Of a stretch of DNA of 64,000 bases, positions 7,556 through 16,205 are shown piece after piece (within the stretch, counting starts at the first letter, position 1; the number at the start of each line of letters is the position of its first letter). The stretch is from IMCC26207 sp037141255 (lineage in GTDB: Bacteria > Actinomycetota > Acidimicrobiia > Acidimicrobiales > Microtrichaceae). The notes under the pieces are model-generated. The model did no database searches. It was not told the origin of the DNA and saw nothing but the letters and a program-made list of their open reading frames with translations. The translations under genes and the position numbers were made by a program. The stretch lies in assembly GCA_037141255.1 (NCBI GenBank), contig JBAXCX010000001.1, positions 1 through 64,000 on the forward strand, given 5' to 3'.

Positions 7556-8850
7556 CCGAACGTCCTCAGGGCTTTCACTCCTTGAGAGATGGCATCACGC
7601 AGCTTGAGATTATTGAGCTTCATCTGAGCCCGAATAATTTTACGCAACCCCGGTTTTGGCTCGGGATTGGTCACGGTGAACAGTTGCTCCATCACCCCAC
7701 AGGCAATTCTCGGCAACTGCTGTTGCGCTAGATCACTCATGATTAAATGCGGTGCCTCTTTCAGTTTGCGATGGTCCGACAACACGAAGTTCGCATCTAA
7801 ACGGCGGCGATAGTCCTGCAGGCCGGCGGTCGAACTGTCGCGGCGTTGCACGGCACGAGCGGCGGCTTGCCCCGCAGCAGCACCCGAGCCAATTGCAAAG
7901 TTGACTCCTTCAAGCCAGATCCCTGCAGCCAAACACATCGCAGCGGCATCACCTGCCACGAGGATTCCGTCACCGATCAGTTCGGGCATCATCTTGTAGC
8001 CCGCCTCGGGAATGAGATGCGCTGAGTACTCCTTGACGTCACCGCCCTCAATCAGCGGGGCGATCGCCGGGTGCACCTTGAGCTCAGCAAGGATCTCTTC
8101 TGGGCGGCGACCACACTTGGCGAGTTGGGGCAGGGAGAGTACCAATCCAAGCGCCAGACTCTCGGCGTTGGTGTACAAAAAACCGCCGCCGGGAACCGTG
8201 CCTGTGCAGCCGATAATTTCTATATCTACTCCGTGATTTCCGCGTACGGCAAAGCGCTCATCGATGACTTCACGGGGCAGCGCAATGGTCTCTTTCACCC
8301 CGAGGGTGTAGTTGGCTGGGTCTGAAGGTGGGTACAGGCCAGCCTCCTTTGCAAGAAACGAGTTCACGCCATCACAACAGATCACGACCTCGGCCGTCAG
8401 GTTGCCATCAGGTCGATCAGTGCTCACCCCAACCACGCGCTGCCCGTCTCTCAACAGCCCTGTAGCAGTGGTGGAACAAACCAGAACTGCTCCGGCTTCC
8501 TCGGCTTTGGATGCTAGCCAAGCATCAAAATCAGGACGGAATGCCGTTGCACCGTTGTACGGGGCCTCACCCCAGGCATTGGAACGAAAATCAACAGTGA
8601 CGGCTTGGCTTGACGTCATCAACATGGTGGAGCGGCGAGTCACCCAGCGCTGGATGGGGGCCTCCTCCCACCATCGTGGAATCAAGTTGTCGAGCACGCG
8701 ACCATAAATGACGCCTCCGTACATATTCTTGGATCCCGGAAACGGTCCTCGCTCAAGAAGACACACGGACCGGCCGGCTCGCGCTATCTCAAGCGCAGCA
8801 GCAGACCCGGCGGGGCCAGCGCCAACCACAATGACATCAAACTCAGGCAT
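7552..8850 (-). CDS. FixC-like FAD-dependent oxidoreductase (ETF:quinone oxidoreductase type)
   Basis: 432 residues, the normal length of FixC proteins. The N-terminal Rossmann motif is DVIVVGAGPAGSAAALEIA with a following acidic strand LLERG. A second FAD contact is the DGILVAGDAAAMCLAAG segment in the C-terminal half. FixC/ETF-QO proteins accept electrons from ETF and reduce quinone, with FixX as iron-sulfur partner. The stop overlaps the ferredoxin start, and the GTG/ATG junction with ETF-alpha at 8850 is immediate. Its position among ETF subunits within the mycofactocin operon marks it as the respiratory outlet of this pathway (inference). Confidence 0.93.
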   Translation of the reverse strand: MPEFDVIVVGAGPAGSAAALEIARAGRSVCLLERGPFPGSKNMYGGVIYGRVLDNLIPRWWEEAPIQRWVTRRSTMLMTSSQAVTVDFRSNAWGEAPYNGATAFRPDFDAWLASKAEEAGAVLVCSTTATGLLRDGQRVVGVSTDRPDGNLTAEVVICCDGVNSFLAKEAGLYPPSDPANYTLGVKETIALPREVIDERFAVRGNHGVDIEIIGCTGTVPGGGFLYTNAESLALGLVLSLPQLAKCGRRPEEILAELKVHPAIAPLIEGGDVKEYSAHLIPEAGYKMMPELIGDGILVAGDAAAMCLAAGIWLEGVNFAIGSGAAAGQAAARAVQRRDSSTAGLQDYRRRLDANFVLSDHRKLKEAPHLIMSDLAQQQLPRIACGVMEQLFTVTNPEPKPGLRKIIRAQMKLNNLKLRDAISQGVKALRTFG

Positions 8851-9854
8851 CAGACCGGAGCCGTTCTCTGCGGATCTTGAGAGGAAACTAAGCGAGCCTG
8901 GAGAATCTGCAGCGTCTCATTTGCGTCGGCTACCAACGCTAAATCTGCAAGGTCCATCATGGGGCAATGTTGGTCCAGATTGATGCTGATGATATGAGCA
9001 GGCTGCCCTAATCCGGCGGTGTGCTGCACCGCGCCAGATACGCCGAAGGCTATGTAGAGCTCTGGATCTACAACCACTCCGGTGGTGCCAATCTGGCGAG
9101 TATGGCCAATCCATCCGCGGTCAGTGATCACTCGCGTAGCTCCGGCGGAGGCATCAAGCAACGCAGCAACCTGAGCCAACTGATCAAATCGCTCAGCCGA
9201 ATCGAGACCGGCGCCACCGCCAAGGATTCTCGGCGACTCCGAAAGGTCCATGGTAGAGACATCCGGTGGGAGCAGTTCGGTCACCTCGGCGTCTCGAATA
9301 ACTGACTCGGCTGGAGGCGGGGTGACGAACTGCACCTGCGGGCTAGGGCCATGGGGAGGCGCTACACCGCGAACTCCCGGTTGCAGAGTGACCACAACCG
9401 AGCCCGTCACGAGGTGCTCGGCCAAGACACGACCGCCATAGCGAATGGTAGACACGCTTTGAGCGGTGATCTCCATGGCACCCGCCAGGAGCGGTCGCTC
9501 AAGGGCTGCAGCGATTCGGGGTGCAAGGTCACGTCCATCTGGGGATGCGGGCAGCAGCACCACAGTCTCGTTACGAAGCAACGGGGCCAAACGTTGCGCC
9601 CACTCCCCTGGCGAGAACTCAGGCGTCTCCCAAGCTTGAAGCCAAGTCGCGATTCCAGCGAGTGCTTCTGCAGCTTCGAGGGCACCTTCACCGACGAGCA
9701 ATGCGCGGCCCTCAGCCTCGGCCACCACCTCGGCGCCACCGCTTGGAAGAACTCCCGCCCGGATGGGAACAAGAGCAAGAGTTGCAGACATGTTTGAAAG
9801 AGTAATGCTCAACTCGTGATTCTCCCCAAGCACACGGTGAGCAACCCGACTCAT
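8850..9854 (-). CDS. Mycofactocin-associated electron transfer flavoprotein, alpha subunit
   Basis: 334 residues if translation starts at 9854, one base after the upstream OYE stop; starts at the TTG near 9812 or the ATG at 9791 (MSATLALVPIRAG) fit the ETF-alpha N-terminus better. The C-terminal FAD domain is clear: VITDRGWIGHTRQIGTTG, then YIAFGVSGAVQHTAG and ADLALVADANETL, matching canonical ETF-alpha. It should form a heterodimer with the ETF-beta at 6345 and accept electrons from dehydrogenases. The stop abuts the FixC-like start. The operon context links it to mycofactocin-dependent oxidation. Confidence 0.92.
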   Translation of the reverse strand: MSRVAHRVLGENHELSITLSNMSATLALVPIRAGVLPSGGAEVVAEAEGRALLVGEGALEAAEALAGIATWLQAWETPEFSPGEWAQRLAPLLRNETVVLLPASPDGRDLAPRIAAALERPLLAGAMEITAQSVSTIRYGGRVLAEHLVTGSVVVTLQPGVRGVAPPHGPSPQVQFVTPPPAESVIRDAEVTELLPPDVSTMDLSESPRILGGGAGLDSAERFDQLAQVAALLDASAGATRVITDRGWIGHTRQIGTTGVVVDPELYIAFGVSGAVQHTAGLGQPAHIISINLDQHCPMMDLADLALVADANETLQILQARLVSSQDPQRTAPV

Positions 9855-9855
9855 C

Positions 9856-11844
9856 TCAGCGGATTGCGGCGACGCGATCGGCTGAAGAAATCGCAGCTCC
9901 CACTCGCTCGCCCTCGATTACTGCTGAGTGGGCGCGCCGCGGAGCCACTGCGTCCCCGGCTCGATACACGTCTATTCCTGCAGCCTTCAGCTCAAAGTAC
10001 AGGTCATCTACTGGGTCAGCGGGCAGCGCTAGCACAAGCCAATCGGGCTCTCGGCTGAGCGACTCTCCGGTGGGATGATGCTGAAGCTGAACGGTATGAC
10101 CCTCAATGCCCATAACACCAGAATTTGTGGTCTGCACAATTCCTTTGGAGCCCGCGCGGATCCACCAGTTCTCCATATCTAAGGTGATTCCCAAGTCCTG
10201 GCCGACCACCATGCCAGGGGTGATCACCTCTACTTTGCAGCCACGGTCAGCAAGTAGTTCGGCAACAGAGGTGGCGTGATGAAAACCAATCTCATCGATC
10301 ACGACAACGTCGCCCTCGGGGTGAACCCTGCCGGACAGAACGTCACGCACATCCACGATCCAGCCAACTCCGCCAGCTAGATCCTCGGGCATCCAGTACG
10401 GAGTGGATGGCTGAGCGCCAGTGGCAATGATCACGGTTGACACACCGCGTCGCTCCACCTCCGCGGCAGTTACCGTCAGCTCGTACTCGAACTCAACACC
10501 GAGCCGACCGCACTCGTGGAGTTGGTTGCGCACCAGATCACCGAACTCCGCACGGTTGGGCACCGAGGCCGCCAAACGAACTTGTCCACCAGCGGCAGAT
10601 TCTCGCTCGCAAACCGTCACATGGTGGCCGTTGCGCGCTGCAGCAATTGCCGCTTGCATTCCCGCTGGGCCGGCTCCCACAACAAGCACTTTGCGTCCAA
10701 CACTCACCGTCTGAGCCAGACCCACACCCTGAGACTCGCGGCCGGTGCGCGGATTCTCGATGCATCCCAACCACCGGTTGAGCCCCATACGCCCCACGCA
10801 CTCTTGATTGCAAGACAAACACAAGCGGGTGTCATCGGTGAAACCCGCCTTTGCCTTCCGAACAAAATCCGGGTCGGCAATCTGCCCTCGGACGACCCCA
10901 ACAAGATCACAGAACCCTTCGCTCAGGGCTCGCTCTGCTTGAAGGGGATCTTTGAATCGACCCACACCCACCACTGGCAACTCAACCGCAGCGCGCAATG
11001 CCGCCGGAATGAACATGGCATAGCCAGGCGGGATATGCATAGACGCTTCGATCATGAACAGCGAGGCGGTGGCCACACCGATTGAGGTATTGATGTAATC
11101 GACCTGCCCGGTGGCTTCCACCATCTTCGCCACTTCAACGGCTTCGTCAATAGTGGTTCCACCCTCGATGAGTTCATCGCCGCAGAGGCGAACTCCGAGA
11201 GCCAATTCGGAGCCGATTTCGGCGCGAACTGCTGCAATAATCTCGATCAAGATGCGGGCGCGGTTCTCGAGCGAACCTCCGTAATCGTCGGTGCGCAGGT
11301 TTGTAGCGGGTGACAAGAACCCGCGCACGATCGAGGAGTGAGAGCACTGCAATTCCACTCCATCGAATCCACCCTCCACGCAATGCCCGGCGACTAATGC
11401 GTACGAGGCAACGATCTGAGCTATCTCTGCTGAGTCAACGGCTTTGGGGACTTCTCGGAAGAGCGGATCGGCAACGGCAGAAGGAGCCCAAACCGGCAGC
11501 CGCGAATACATCGAGGAGGCTTGACCGCCGTTGTGATTGATCTGCGCAAAAATCGGCACACGATACCGGTGCACAGCATCAGTTATTCGGCGATACCCAG
11601 GAATCACCTCGCGATGAAACCCGTGAATCAGTTTCTCGTAGGGCCAATCGGTGGGATGGGTTGAATGCTCTTCGGTGATGATGAGCCCCGCACCACCCTT
11701 AGCTCGCTCGGCGTAGTACGCGGCGTGTTGCTCCGTTGGAAGCCCGCCTTCGGCGTAGTTCGTGAGATGTGCAGAAAAAACAATGCGATTACGCACGGTG
11801 ACCGGACCCAATTGCAGCGGGGTCCAGATAATCTGCTCAGTCAT
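9856..11844 (-). CDS. Mycofactocin-system FadH/OYE family oxidoreductase, iron-sulfur site intact
   Basis: 662 residues, standard for 2,4-dienoyl-CoA-reductase-like OYE proteins. Residues 1-340 form the FMN barrel (NRIVFSAHLTNYAEGG, INHNGGQ, LQCSHSSIVRGFLSP). The iron-sulfur site CLSCNQECVG with a Cys about 12 residues later (WLGCIENP) is complete. The C-terminal half has an FAD motif VLVVGAGPAGMQAAIAAA. Two OYE-family proteins are typical of extended mycofactocin loci. Directly upstream of the ATG a TAAGTT element at -7 to -12 could be a leaderless promoter, so this gene may also be transcribed independently of mftABC. Confidence 0.93.
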   Translation of the reverse strand: MTEQIIWTPLQLGPVTVRNRIVFSAHLTNYAEGGLPTEQHAAYYAERAKGGAGLIITEEHSTHPTDWPYEKLIHGFHREVIPGYRRITDAVHRYRVPIFAQINHNGGQASSMYSRLPVWAPSAVADPLFREVPKAVDSAEIAQIVASYALVAGHCVEGGFDGVELQCSHSSIVRGFLSPATNLRTDDYGGSLENRARILIEIIAAVRAEIGSELALGVRLCGDELIEGGTTIDEAVEVAKMVEATGQVDYINTSIGVATASLFMIEASMHIPPGYAMFIPAALRAAVELPVVGVGRFKDPLQAERALSEGFCDLVGVVRGQIADPDFVRKAKAGFTDDTRLCLSCNQECVGRMGLNRWLGCIENPRTGRESQGVGLAQTVSVGRKVLVVGAGPAGMQAAIAAARNGHHVTVCERESAAGGQVRLAASVPNRAEFGDLVRNQLHECGRLGVEFEYELTVTAAEVERRGVSTVIIATGAQPSTPYWMPEDLAGGVGWIVDVRDVLSGRVHPEGDVVVIDEIGFHHATSVAELLADRGCKVEVITPGMVVGQDLGITLDMENWWIRAGSKGIVQTTNSGVMGIEGHTVQLQHHPTGESLSREPDWLVLALPADPVDDLYFELKAAGIDVYRAGDAVAPRRAHSAVIEGERVGAAISSADRVAAIR

Positions 11845-11880
11845 GGTTCTAACTTAGATCGGGAGCAGGCTCCGACCGAA

Positions 11881-12258
11881 TCAGTGAGACTCGGAGGAGC
11901 GACGACGTCCAATCAGAATCGAAGTCAGTCCTGCAACTGAAGACACCGCTGCTGCTGTTCCGCCAGCGACTGCAGCCACTCGCCCCCACAGAACCCGACC
12001 TTTTGATCCGTCAAGAAGCCCCGTCACCTTCCGATGCGAATCCACGAGCACTTCGCCAATTGGCTCCAAGCCAAAACCGATGAACTTGCCGTTGCGTACA
12101 TGTCCGAACATGCCACCGGGCAAAGCAACAGCTACGTCGTCATGGCTTCGGAACATCCCGTTCGCGGACTTAGCTAATTCCACCGCGTTCTGGATCGTTC
12201 GTTCAAGTCCCGAACTCGTTGTTGAGATGGTCTCGCTGAGTACCGATGCTGCTGCCAT
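11881..12258 (-). CDS. Small unknown protein with C-terminal membrane segment
   Basis: 125 residues; I do not recognise a family. The ATG at 12258 has a strong AGGAGG ribosome binding site seven bases upstream, and the reading frame is clean, so it is a real gene. The N-terminal 70 residues are soluble and contain FGHVRNGKFIGFGLEPIGE. Residues about 92-114 form a hydrophobic Ala/Val/Gly-rich segment followed by IGRRRSSESH, consistent with a tail anchor and cytoplasmic positive end. It lies between the two OYE-family genes of the mycofactocin operon, 36 bp before the second. A scaffold or membrane tether for those enzymes is conceivable but unproven. Confidence 0.75.
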   Translation of the reverse strand: MAAASVLSETISTTSSGLERTIQNAVELAKSANGMFRSHDDVAVALPGGMFGHVRNGKFIGFGLEPIGEVLVDSHRKVTGLLDGSKGRVLWGRVAAVAGGTAAAVSSVAGLTSILIGRRRSSESH

Positions 12259-12384
12259 TATGTTTCCTCCTGAGCGACTTCAAAATCCCGACTTTGCCCG
12301 TCTCGGGTTCTTATGCACAAGACCCGCCTAGTGAGGGTAGCGGCACAACGCCACAAGTCAACAGGTGAATGTCTAGCGATTCGC
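12259..12384 (-). other. Intergenic stretch between the second OYE gene and the small unknown gene
   Basis: 126 bp without a gene. It holds an imperfect hairpin (CGGGTTCTT at 12304-12312 with AAGACCCG at 12319-12326) and, next to the downstream start, a strong ribosome binding site. A separate promoter for the small gene is possible; no convincing -35/-10 pair is seen. Confidence 0.4.
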
Positions 12385-14385
12385 TCAGCCCAAGGCAATC
12401 GCTGCTCGTCGGCCCTCGAGAACAGCTTCGTAAATCGACCGTGGAGCAACGCAATCCCCCACACTGTTGGCCTGTACGAGCGAGGAATGAGCGAGTTCTA
12501 AGCCGAGGGCATCATTTGGCAGGCGGTGACCCGCGTCAATCAAGCCAGCAACAGGGATCGTCTCCATTTTCGCAGAGAAGCGATCCTCAAACGTGGCCAG
12601 TTCAGCAGAGATCGAACGAAGCAGCACCCGCAGATGCAGCTGAACTCCGGACTGCAATAAACGAGCGTTCGCAGGCGCAAGATCGCCGGAACGAGCAAGT
12701 TCATTACCCGCGATGTTGTCTTGTGTAGCAAGGTGCACTTCCGTCCCGCGAGCAGCGAGCAGTTCCGCAACTGCCACTCCGATGGGTCCGCCGATCGGAT
12801 CCCAGATCACAATTGGCCCATCGGGCAGGGCTTCAGGGTGATTGAGTGCCTCGACTGCCGTGCGGACCACCGACCCGGGTTGTTGGTCGTAGCTGCGCAA
12901 TCCATCTCGCCCGCCAACCGCGACAATGACATGACCATTCAGTTCATCGGCGGCGACAGAATGGTTGTTGATGAGTTCAACTCCACTGAGTCGGCACTCG
13001 GCCTCAAGCCAATCGACCAACAAAGCCAGGCGCTGCCAGCCCGGACCCTTTGAAGCTGTCCGCACCATTCCGCCAAAGTTTTCAGCGGCTTCAAACAACC
13101 GCACCCGGTGTCCGCGAACTGCTGCGACTCGGGCTGCTTCAAGGCCACCGGGACCACCACCTACGACGGTAAGTTCAACTTGGTGCGCAGCCGCAGCCTC
13201 GGGGAGCGCATCCTTTGTTTCGTAGCCAGAGAATGGATCTCCCAAGGCCGTCACGATGGGATTGCGATTGTCACGGACCTGACTACGTTGATTCGACAAG
13301 GTACAGGGTCGAATTCGCGATGGCTGACCTGCTCGCAACTTGGCCACGAGGTCGGCGTCGGAGATTTGAGCGCGAGTCATCTCGACTGCGTCAGCAACTC
13401 CATCTGTCAGCGCCCATTCAGCCTGATCCACATCCACAATCGATCCCTGGGCTGCGACCGCTACGCGATCCTGAGTGGCTGCGCGCACTTGTTCGCGAAC
13501 TGCTCGGGTGAGTTCCAGGTTGAACCCAGGAGGCGTATGGCCTCCGGGTCGAGTTGCCGACACCGAGTAGATCGATCCTCTCACCACGGTGAGCAGATCG
13601 ATCGGCCCGAGTTGCGGTTCGCAGGCAATCTCTGCAGCTAACCCGGGAGCTTGCTCTGGGGTGATACCAGCCCAAGGGGCGAGCTCGTCACAGGACAACC
13701 GCAGCGCAAGCAGTTTCTCGTTTCCAATCGAGGAGCGAACCACTGTCAGGAGATCGCGCAGAAAGAGTCGTCGATCGCCACCCCACTCGTCTGATCGCTG
13801 ATTTGTCAGCCCGGACAGGAACTGCCGCACCAGCGAGTACTGACCTGCGTTGATCTCAACACCATCGCAGCCCGATTGCACTGCCAGTTTTGCGGCCTCA
13901 GCGAAGCCAGCGATTACTTCGGAGATGTCCTCGAGCTCCATCCACTTGGGAACCTCGCGAGAGTTGACCTCGGGAACTCGTGACGGTGCCCAGAGCTCAC
14001 GCTGGCTCCAATGAGAAGTTCCTTGGCCACCGGCATGGCCGAGTGCAGCGAGCACCAGCGAACCCTCCGAGGCGCAGGCCTCAACAACGCCGGCCCAGCC
14101 CTGTGCACACTGCGCGGCGAGCGGTGCTCGCTCATAAGGCCAATCCGACTCGTGCACCGAGGCCTCTTCAGTAATGATGACTCCGGCCCCGCCGACAGCT
14201 CGACGTTGGTAGTACGCAATATGGGCAGCAGAGATGGAACGTCCCGTTCCCAGATTGGTCTCGTGTGGGCCAAAAATGATTCGAGTCGGTGCCTGGACGG
14301 GGCCGAAGTCGAGTGGTTCAAGAAGTTTCACTCCCCCACTTTGGCTCAGCTGCGCGGACTCTCCCAAGCCCTCCGAAGTGATCAC
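12385..14385 (-). CDS. Mycofactocin-system FadH/OYE family oxidoreductase, iron-sulfur cysteines lost
   Basis: 666 residues. The N-terminal FMN barrel is recognisable (RIIFGPHETNLGTG, GHAGGQGT, VEINAGQYSLVRQFLSG), as is the C-terminal FAD motif LTVVGGGPGGLEAARVAA. At the place of the 4Fe-4S ligands the protein reads RPCTLSNQRSQVRDNRNP, so only one of the four expected cysteines remains. Compare the intact CLSCNQEC in the paralogue at 9856. FMN-to-FAD electron transfer through a cluster is therefore unlikely here. It starts 5 bp after the mftC stop and is the fourth gene of the mycofactocin operon. Confidence 0.92.
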   Translation of the reverse strand: MITSEGLGESAQLSQSGGVKLLEPLDFGPVQAPTRIIFGPHETNLGTGRSISAAHIAYYQRRAVGGAGVIITEEASVHESDWPYERAPLAAQCAQGWAGVVEACASEGSLVLAALGHAGGQGTSHWSQRELWAPSRVPEVNSREVPKWMELEDISEVIAGFAEAAKLAVQSGCDGVEINAGQYSLVRQFLSGLTNQRSDEWGGDRRLFLRDLLTVVRSSIGNEKLLALRLSCDELAPWAGITPEQAPGLAAEIACEPQLGPIDLLTVVRGSIYSVSATRPGGHTPPGFNLELTRAVREQVRAATQDRVAVAAQGSIVDVDQAEWALTDGVADAVEMTRAQISDADLVAKLRAGQPSRIRPCTLSNQRSQVRDNRNPIVTALGDPFSGYETKDALPEAAAAHQVELTVVGGGPGGLEAARVAAVRGHRVRLFEAAENFGGMVRTASKGPGWQRLALLVDWLEAECRLSGVELINNHSVAADELNGHVIVAVGGRDGLRSYDQQPGSVVRTAVEALNHPEALPDGPIVIWDPIGGPIGVAVAELLAARGTEVHLATQDNIAGNELARSGDLAPANARLLQSGVQLHLRVLLRSISAELATFEDRFSAKMETIPVAGLIDAGHRLPNDALGLELAHSSLVQANSVGDCVAPRSIYEAVLEGRRAAIALG

Positions 14386-14390
14386 ATGTA

Positions 14391-15587
14391 TCAGGCGCGC
14401 TGTCGGCGCGTTGGTCGCAGCGTCACAGGAGAAGGCACGGGAACTCCGGGACGAGAGTGGTCTGCGCTTGAACTCGGCGCAGCGGCCCCGCTCGTTGCCA
14501 GTGCAGCTAGATACGGCTCCGCGTTACCAAGCACGCACTCGGGGTCTGGATCGGTGAGTTCCAGACCAACAAAAAACTTTGAGGCCATGCAACCACCCTG
14601 GCAGGCGTCATAGCTGCCGCAGCTCGTGCAGGCACCCTCACTCTCGGGCTCGCGCAATGACAAGAACAAGTCCGACTCACGCCACACCCTCGTGAAGCCA
14701 CCTTCGTTGCGAATATTTCCTGCAAGAAACTCCTCGTGAATCACGAACGGGCAGGCGTAGACGTCGCCAACTGGATCGATGAGACAGACCACCCGGCCAG
14801 CGCCGCAAAGGTTCAACCCGGGCAGAGCGTCGCCAAGAGCCGAGAGGTGAAAGAAGGAGTCGCCTGTGAGTACCGTGGGTCGGTCCATGAGCCAGTAATA
14901 CAGCTCTCGTTGTTGGGCCTGAGTTGGGTGAAGCGCTGCCCAAGAATCGACGCCGCGTCCTGATGGACGGAGTCGGGTGACACGAAGTTGCGCTCCGTAG
15001 GCGTCGGCAATCGCTTTGAACTCATCGAGCTGGCTGACGTTATGGCGAGTCACCACCAGACTGATTTTGAACGGGCCGAACTCGGCTGCGGCAAGGTGAT
15101 CCATGGCCGCACGAGCTGCTGCGAATGACCCCTCCCCTCGAACAAGATCGTTCACCTGAGCGTCTGCACCATCGATCGAAATCTGAATATCGAGATAATC
15201 CATTGCTGCGAGGCGCTCCGCGGCAGCAGCATCGATAAACGTTCCGTTCGTAGAGAACTTCACGCCCACCTTGTGCGCAGCGGCATACTCCAGAATCTCG
15301 AAGAAGTCGGCGCGCAGCATGGGCTCGCCGCCCCCGATGTTGACGTAAAACACTTGGAGGCGCTCAAGCTCATCGATGACCGCAAAGCACTCCTCGGTGG
15401 TCAGCTCCCGAGGGTCTCGACGACCGGAGGAAGACAAACAATGCACGCATGACAAGTTGCACGCGTAGGTCAACTCCCAGGTCAAACAGATTGGGGCATC
15501 CAGACCAAACTTGAACTCCTCGACGAGTGGCCGCGTTGCTGCTGGGGGTTGTGCGGGAACCTTGTCTCGTTGCTGCTCAAGCTGCAC
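14391..15587 (-). CDS. mftC: Mycofactocin radical SAM maturase MftC
   Basis: 398 residues. The radical SAM motif CNLSCVHC lies at residues 43-50, followed by the glycine motif IGGGEP. The SPASM domain shows CTSCGSYDACQGGC near residue 330 plus Cys residues for a second auxiliary cluster. Known MftC decarboxylates and crosslinks the C-terminal Val-Tyr of MftA bound to MftB. The GTG start overlaps the mftB stop by 11 bp. The C-terminal 40 residues after ECVLGNAEPYLAAL are Ala/Ser/Pro-rich and probably disordered. Confidence 0.96.
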   Translation of the reverse strand: MQLEQQRDKVPAQPPAATRPLVEEFKFGLDAPICLTWELTYACNLSCVHCLSSSGRRDPRELTTEECFAVIDELERLQVFYVNIGGGEPMLRADFFEILEYAAAHKVGVKFSTNGTFIDAAAAERLAAMDYLDIQISIDGADAQVNDLVRGEGSFAAARAAMDHLAAAEFGPFKISLVVTRHNVSQLDEFKAIADAYGAQLRVTRLRPSGRGVDSWAALHPTQAQQRELYYWLMDRPTVLTGDSFFHLSALGDALPGLNLCGAGRVVCLIDPVGDVYACPFVIHEEFLAGNIRNEGGFTRVWRESDLFLSLREPESEGACTSCGSYDACQGGCMASKFFVGLELTDPDPECVLGNAEPYLAALATSGAAAPSSSADHSRPGVPVPSPVTLRPTRRQRA

Positions 15588-15840
15588 GAATCATCTCCGA
15601 AGTTTCAAGTGTGGCTAACGCGATCAAAAAGCTGGGCCACTTGTCCTTCTCGACCCCAACAGCTTCAAAGACTTGTCGAACGGAATTGTAAGAATCTAAC
15701 GACTCAACGACGCGCAGCAGATCGGGGTGCTTCAGAAAGGAAAGCTTGCGGGTGTCAAAGCTGTAGGCCAGGGCCCCAAATCGTTCCGGCCGAAGCGACA
15801 CATTTGGGCTGAGCTGGTAGCTCGCCTCAAGGTCAATCAC
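15577..15840 (-). CDS. mftB: Mycofactocin peptide chaperone MftB
   Basis: 87 residues from the GTG at 15840, chosen because GAGGG lies nine bases upstream; the frame can also start at a TTG at 15849. The segments LSPNVSLRPERFGALAY and LSFLKHPDLLRVV are diagnostic of MftB, a PqqD-like RiPP recognition element that binds the MftA leader and delivers it to MftC. It starts within 12 bp of the mftA stop and overlaps mftC, as in other mycofactocin loci. Confidence 0.95.
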   Translation of the reverse strand: MIDLEASYQLSPNVSLRPERFGALAYSFDTRKLSFLKHPDLLRVVESLDSYNSVRQVFEAVGVEKDKWPSFLIALATLETSEMIRAA

Positions 15841-15852
15841 AAGAACCAACCC

Positions 15853-16008
15853 TCAGTAGACGCCACACATGCCGTCGATGGAGACTTCCTCGACGAGCAA
15901 TTCTTCGAGGAGGAGCGGTCCATCTTGGTCTGCATCTACCGGTGTCTGATCGACGAGGAGTTCGGAAGTTCCTTGATCAGTAACTTCGGAGCGTTCATCA
16001 ATGCTCAT
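15853..16008 (-). CDS. mftA: Mycofactocin precursor peptide MftA
   Basis: 51 residues, too short for many gene finders. The C-terminus is IDGMCGVY, the invariant core whose final Val-Tyr becomes the redox cofactor. The leader is acidic and Leu-rich (PLLLEELLVEEV near the core), as expected for MftB binding. The ATG at 16008 has a GAGG ribosome binding site five bases upstream. It is the first gene of the minus-strand mycofactocin operon and is divergent from the mycofactocin-dependent alcohol dehydrogenase at 16206. Confidence 0.97.
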   Translation of the reverse strand: MSIDERSEVTDQGTSELLVDQTPVDADQDGPLLLEELLVEEVSIDGMCGVY

Positions 16009-16205
16009 ATGAGCCTCACATTCTTGTCGGGCGAGTCGGGCAACGCATCAGATAGTACTGCCCGAGGGCTCGCTAGGGATTCAGCAAGCAACTCGTGGAG
16101 CACCTGACCGACAGCGGTTGCCGAGATGGACTAGAAGAAGGGGGTTGGCGAAGCGTCAACAACATCGCTTGACGTAACGTACGTCAGAAAATCTAGGGGG
16201 ACTTT
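16009..16205. promoter_or_regulatory. Divergent promoter region between mftA and the alcohol dehydrogenase
   Basis: 197 bp that must hold promoters for both the mycofactocin operon (minus) and the alcohol dehydrogenase (plus). The clearest element is the perfect palindrome at 16170-16186, close to the dehydrogenase start. I cannot assign -10/-35 boxes with confidence. Confidence 0.6.
16170..16186. promoter_or_regulatory. Palindromic operator TGACGTA-ACG-TACGTCA
   Basis: A perfect 7-bp inverted repeat with a 3-base centre lies 20 bp upstream of the alcohol dehydrogenase start and its AGGGGGA ribosome binding site. The half-site TGACG/CGTCA recurs in the palindrome at 20903-20917 before an acyl-CoA synthetase. 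This is typical of TetR-family operators, but the regulator is not identifiable here. Confidence 0.6.
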
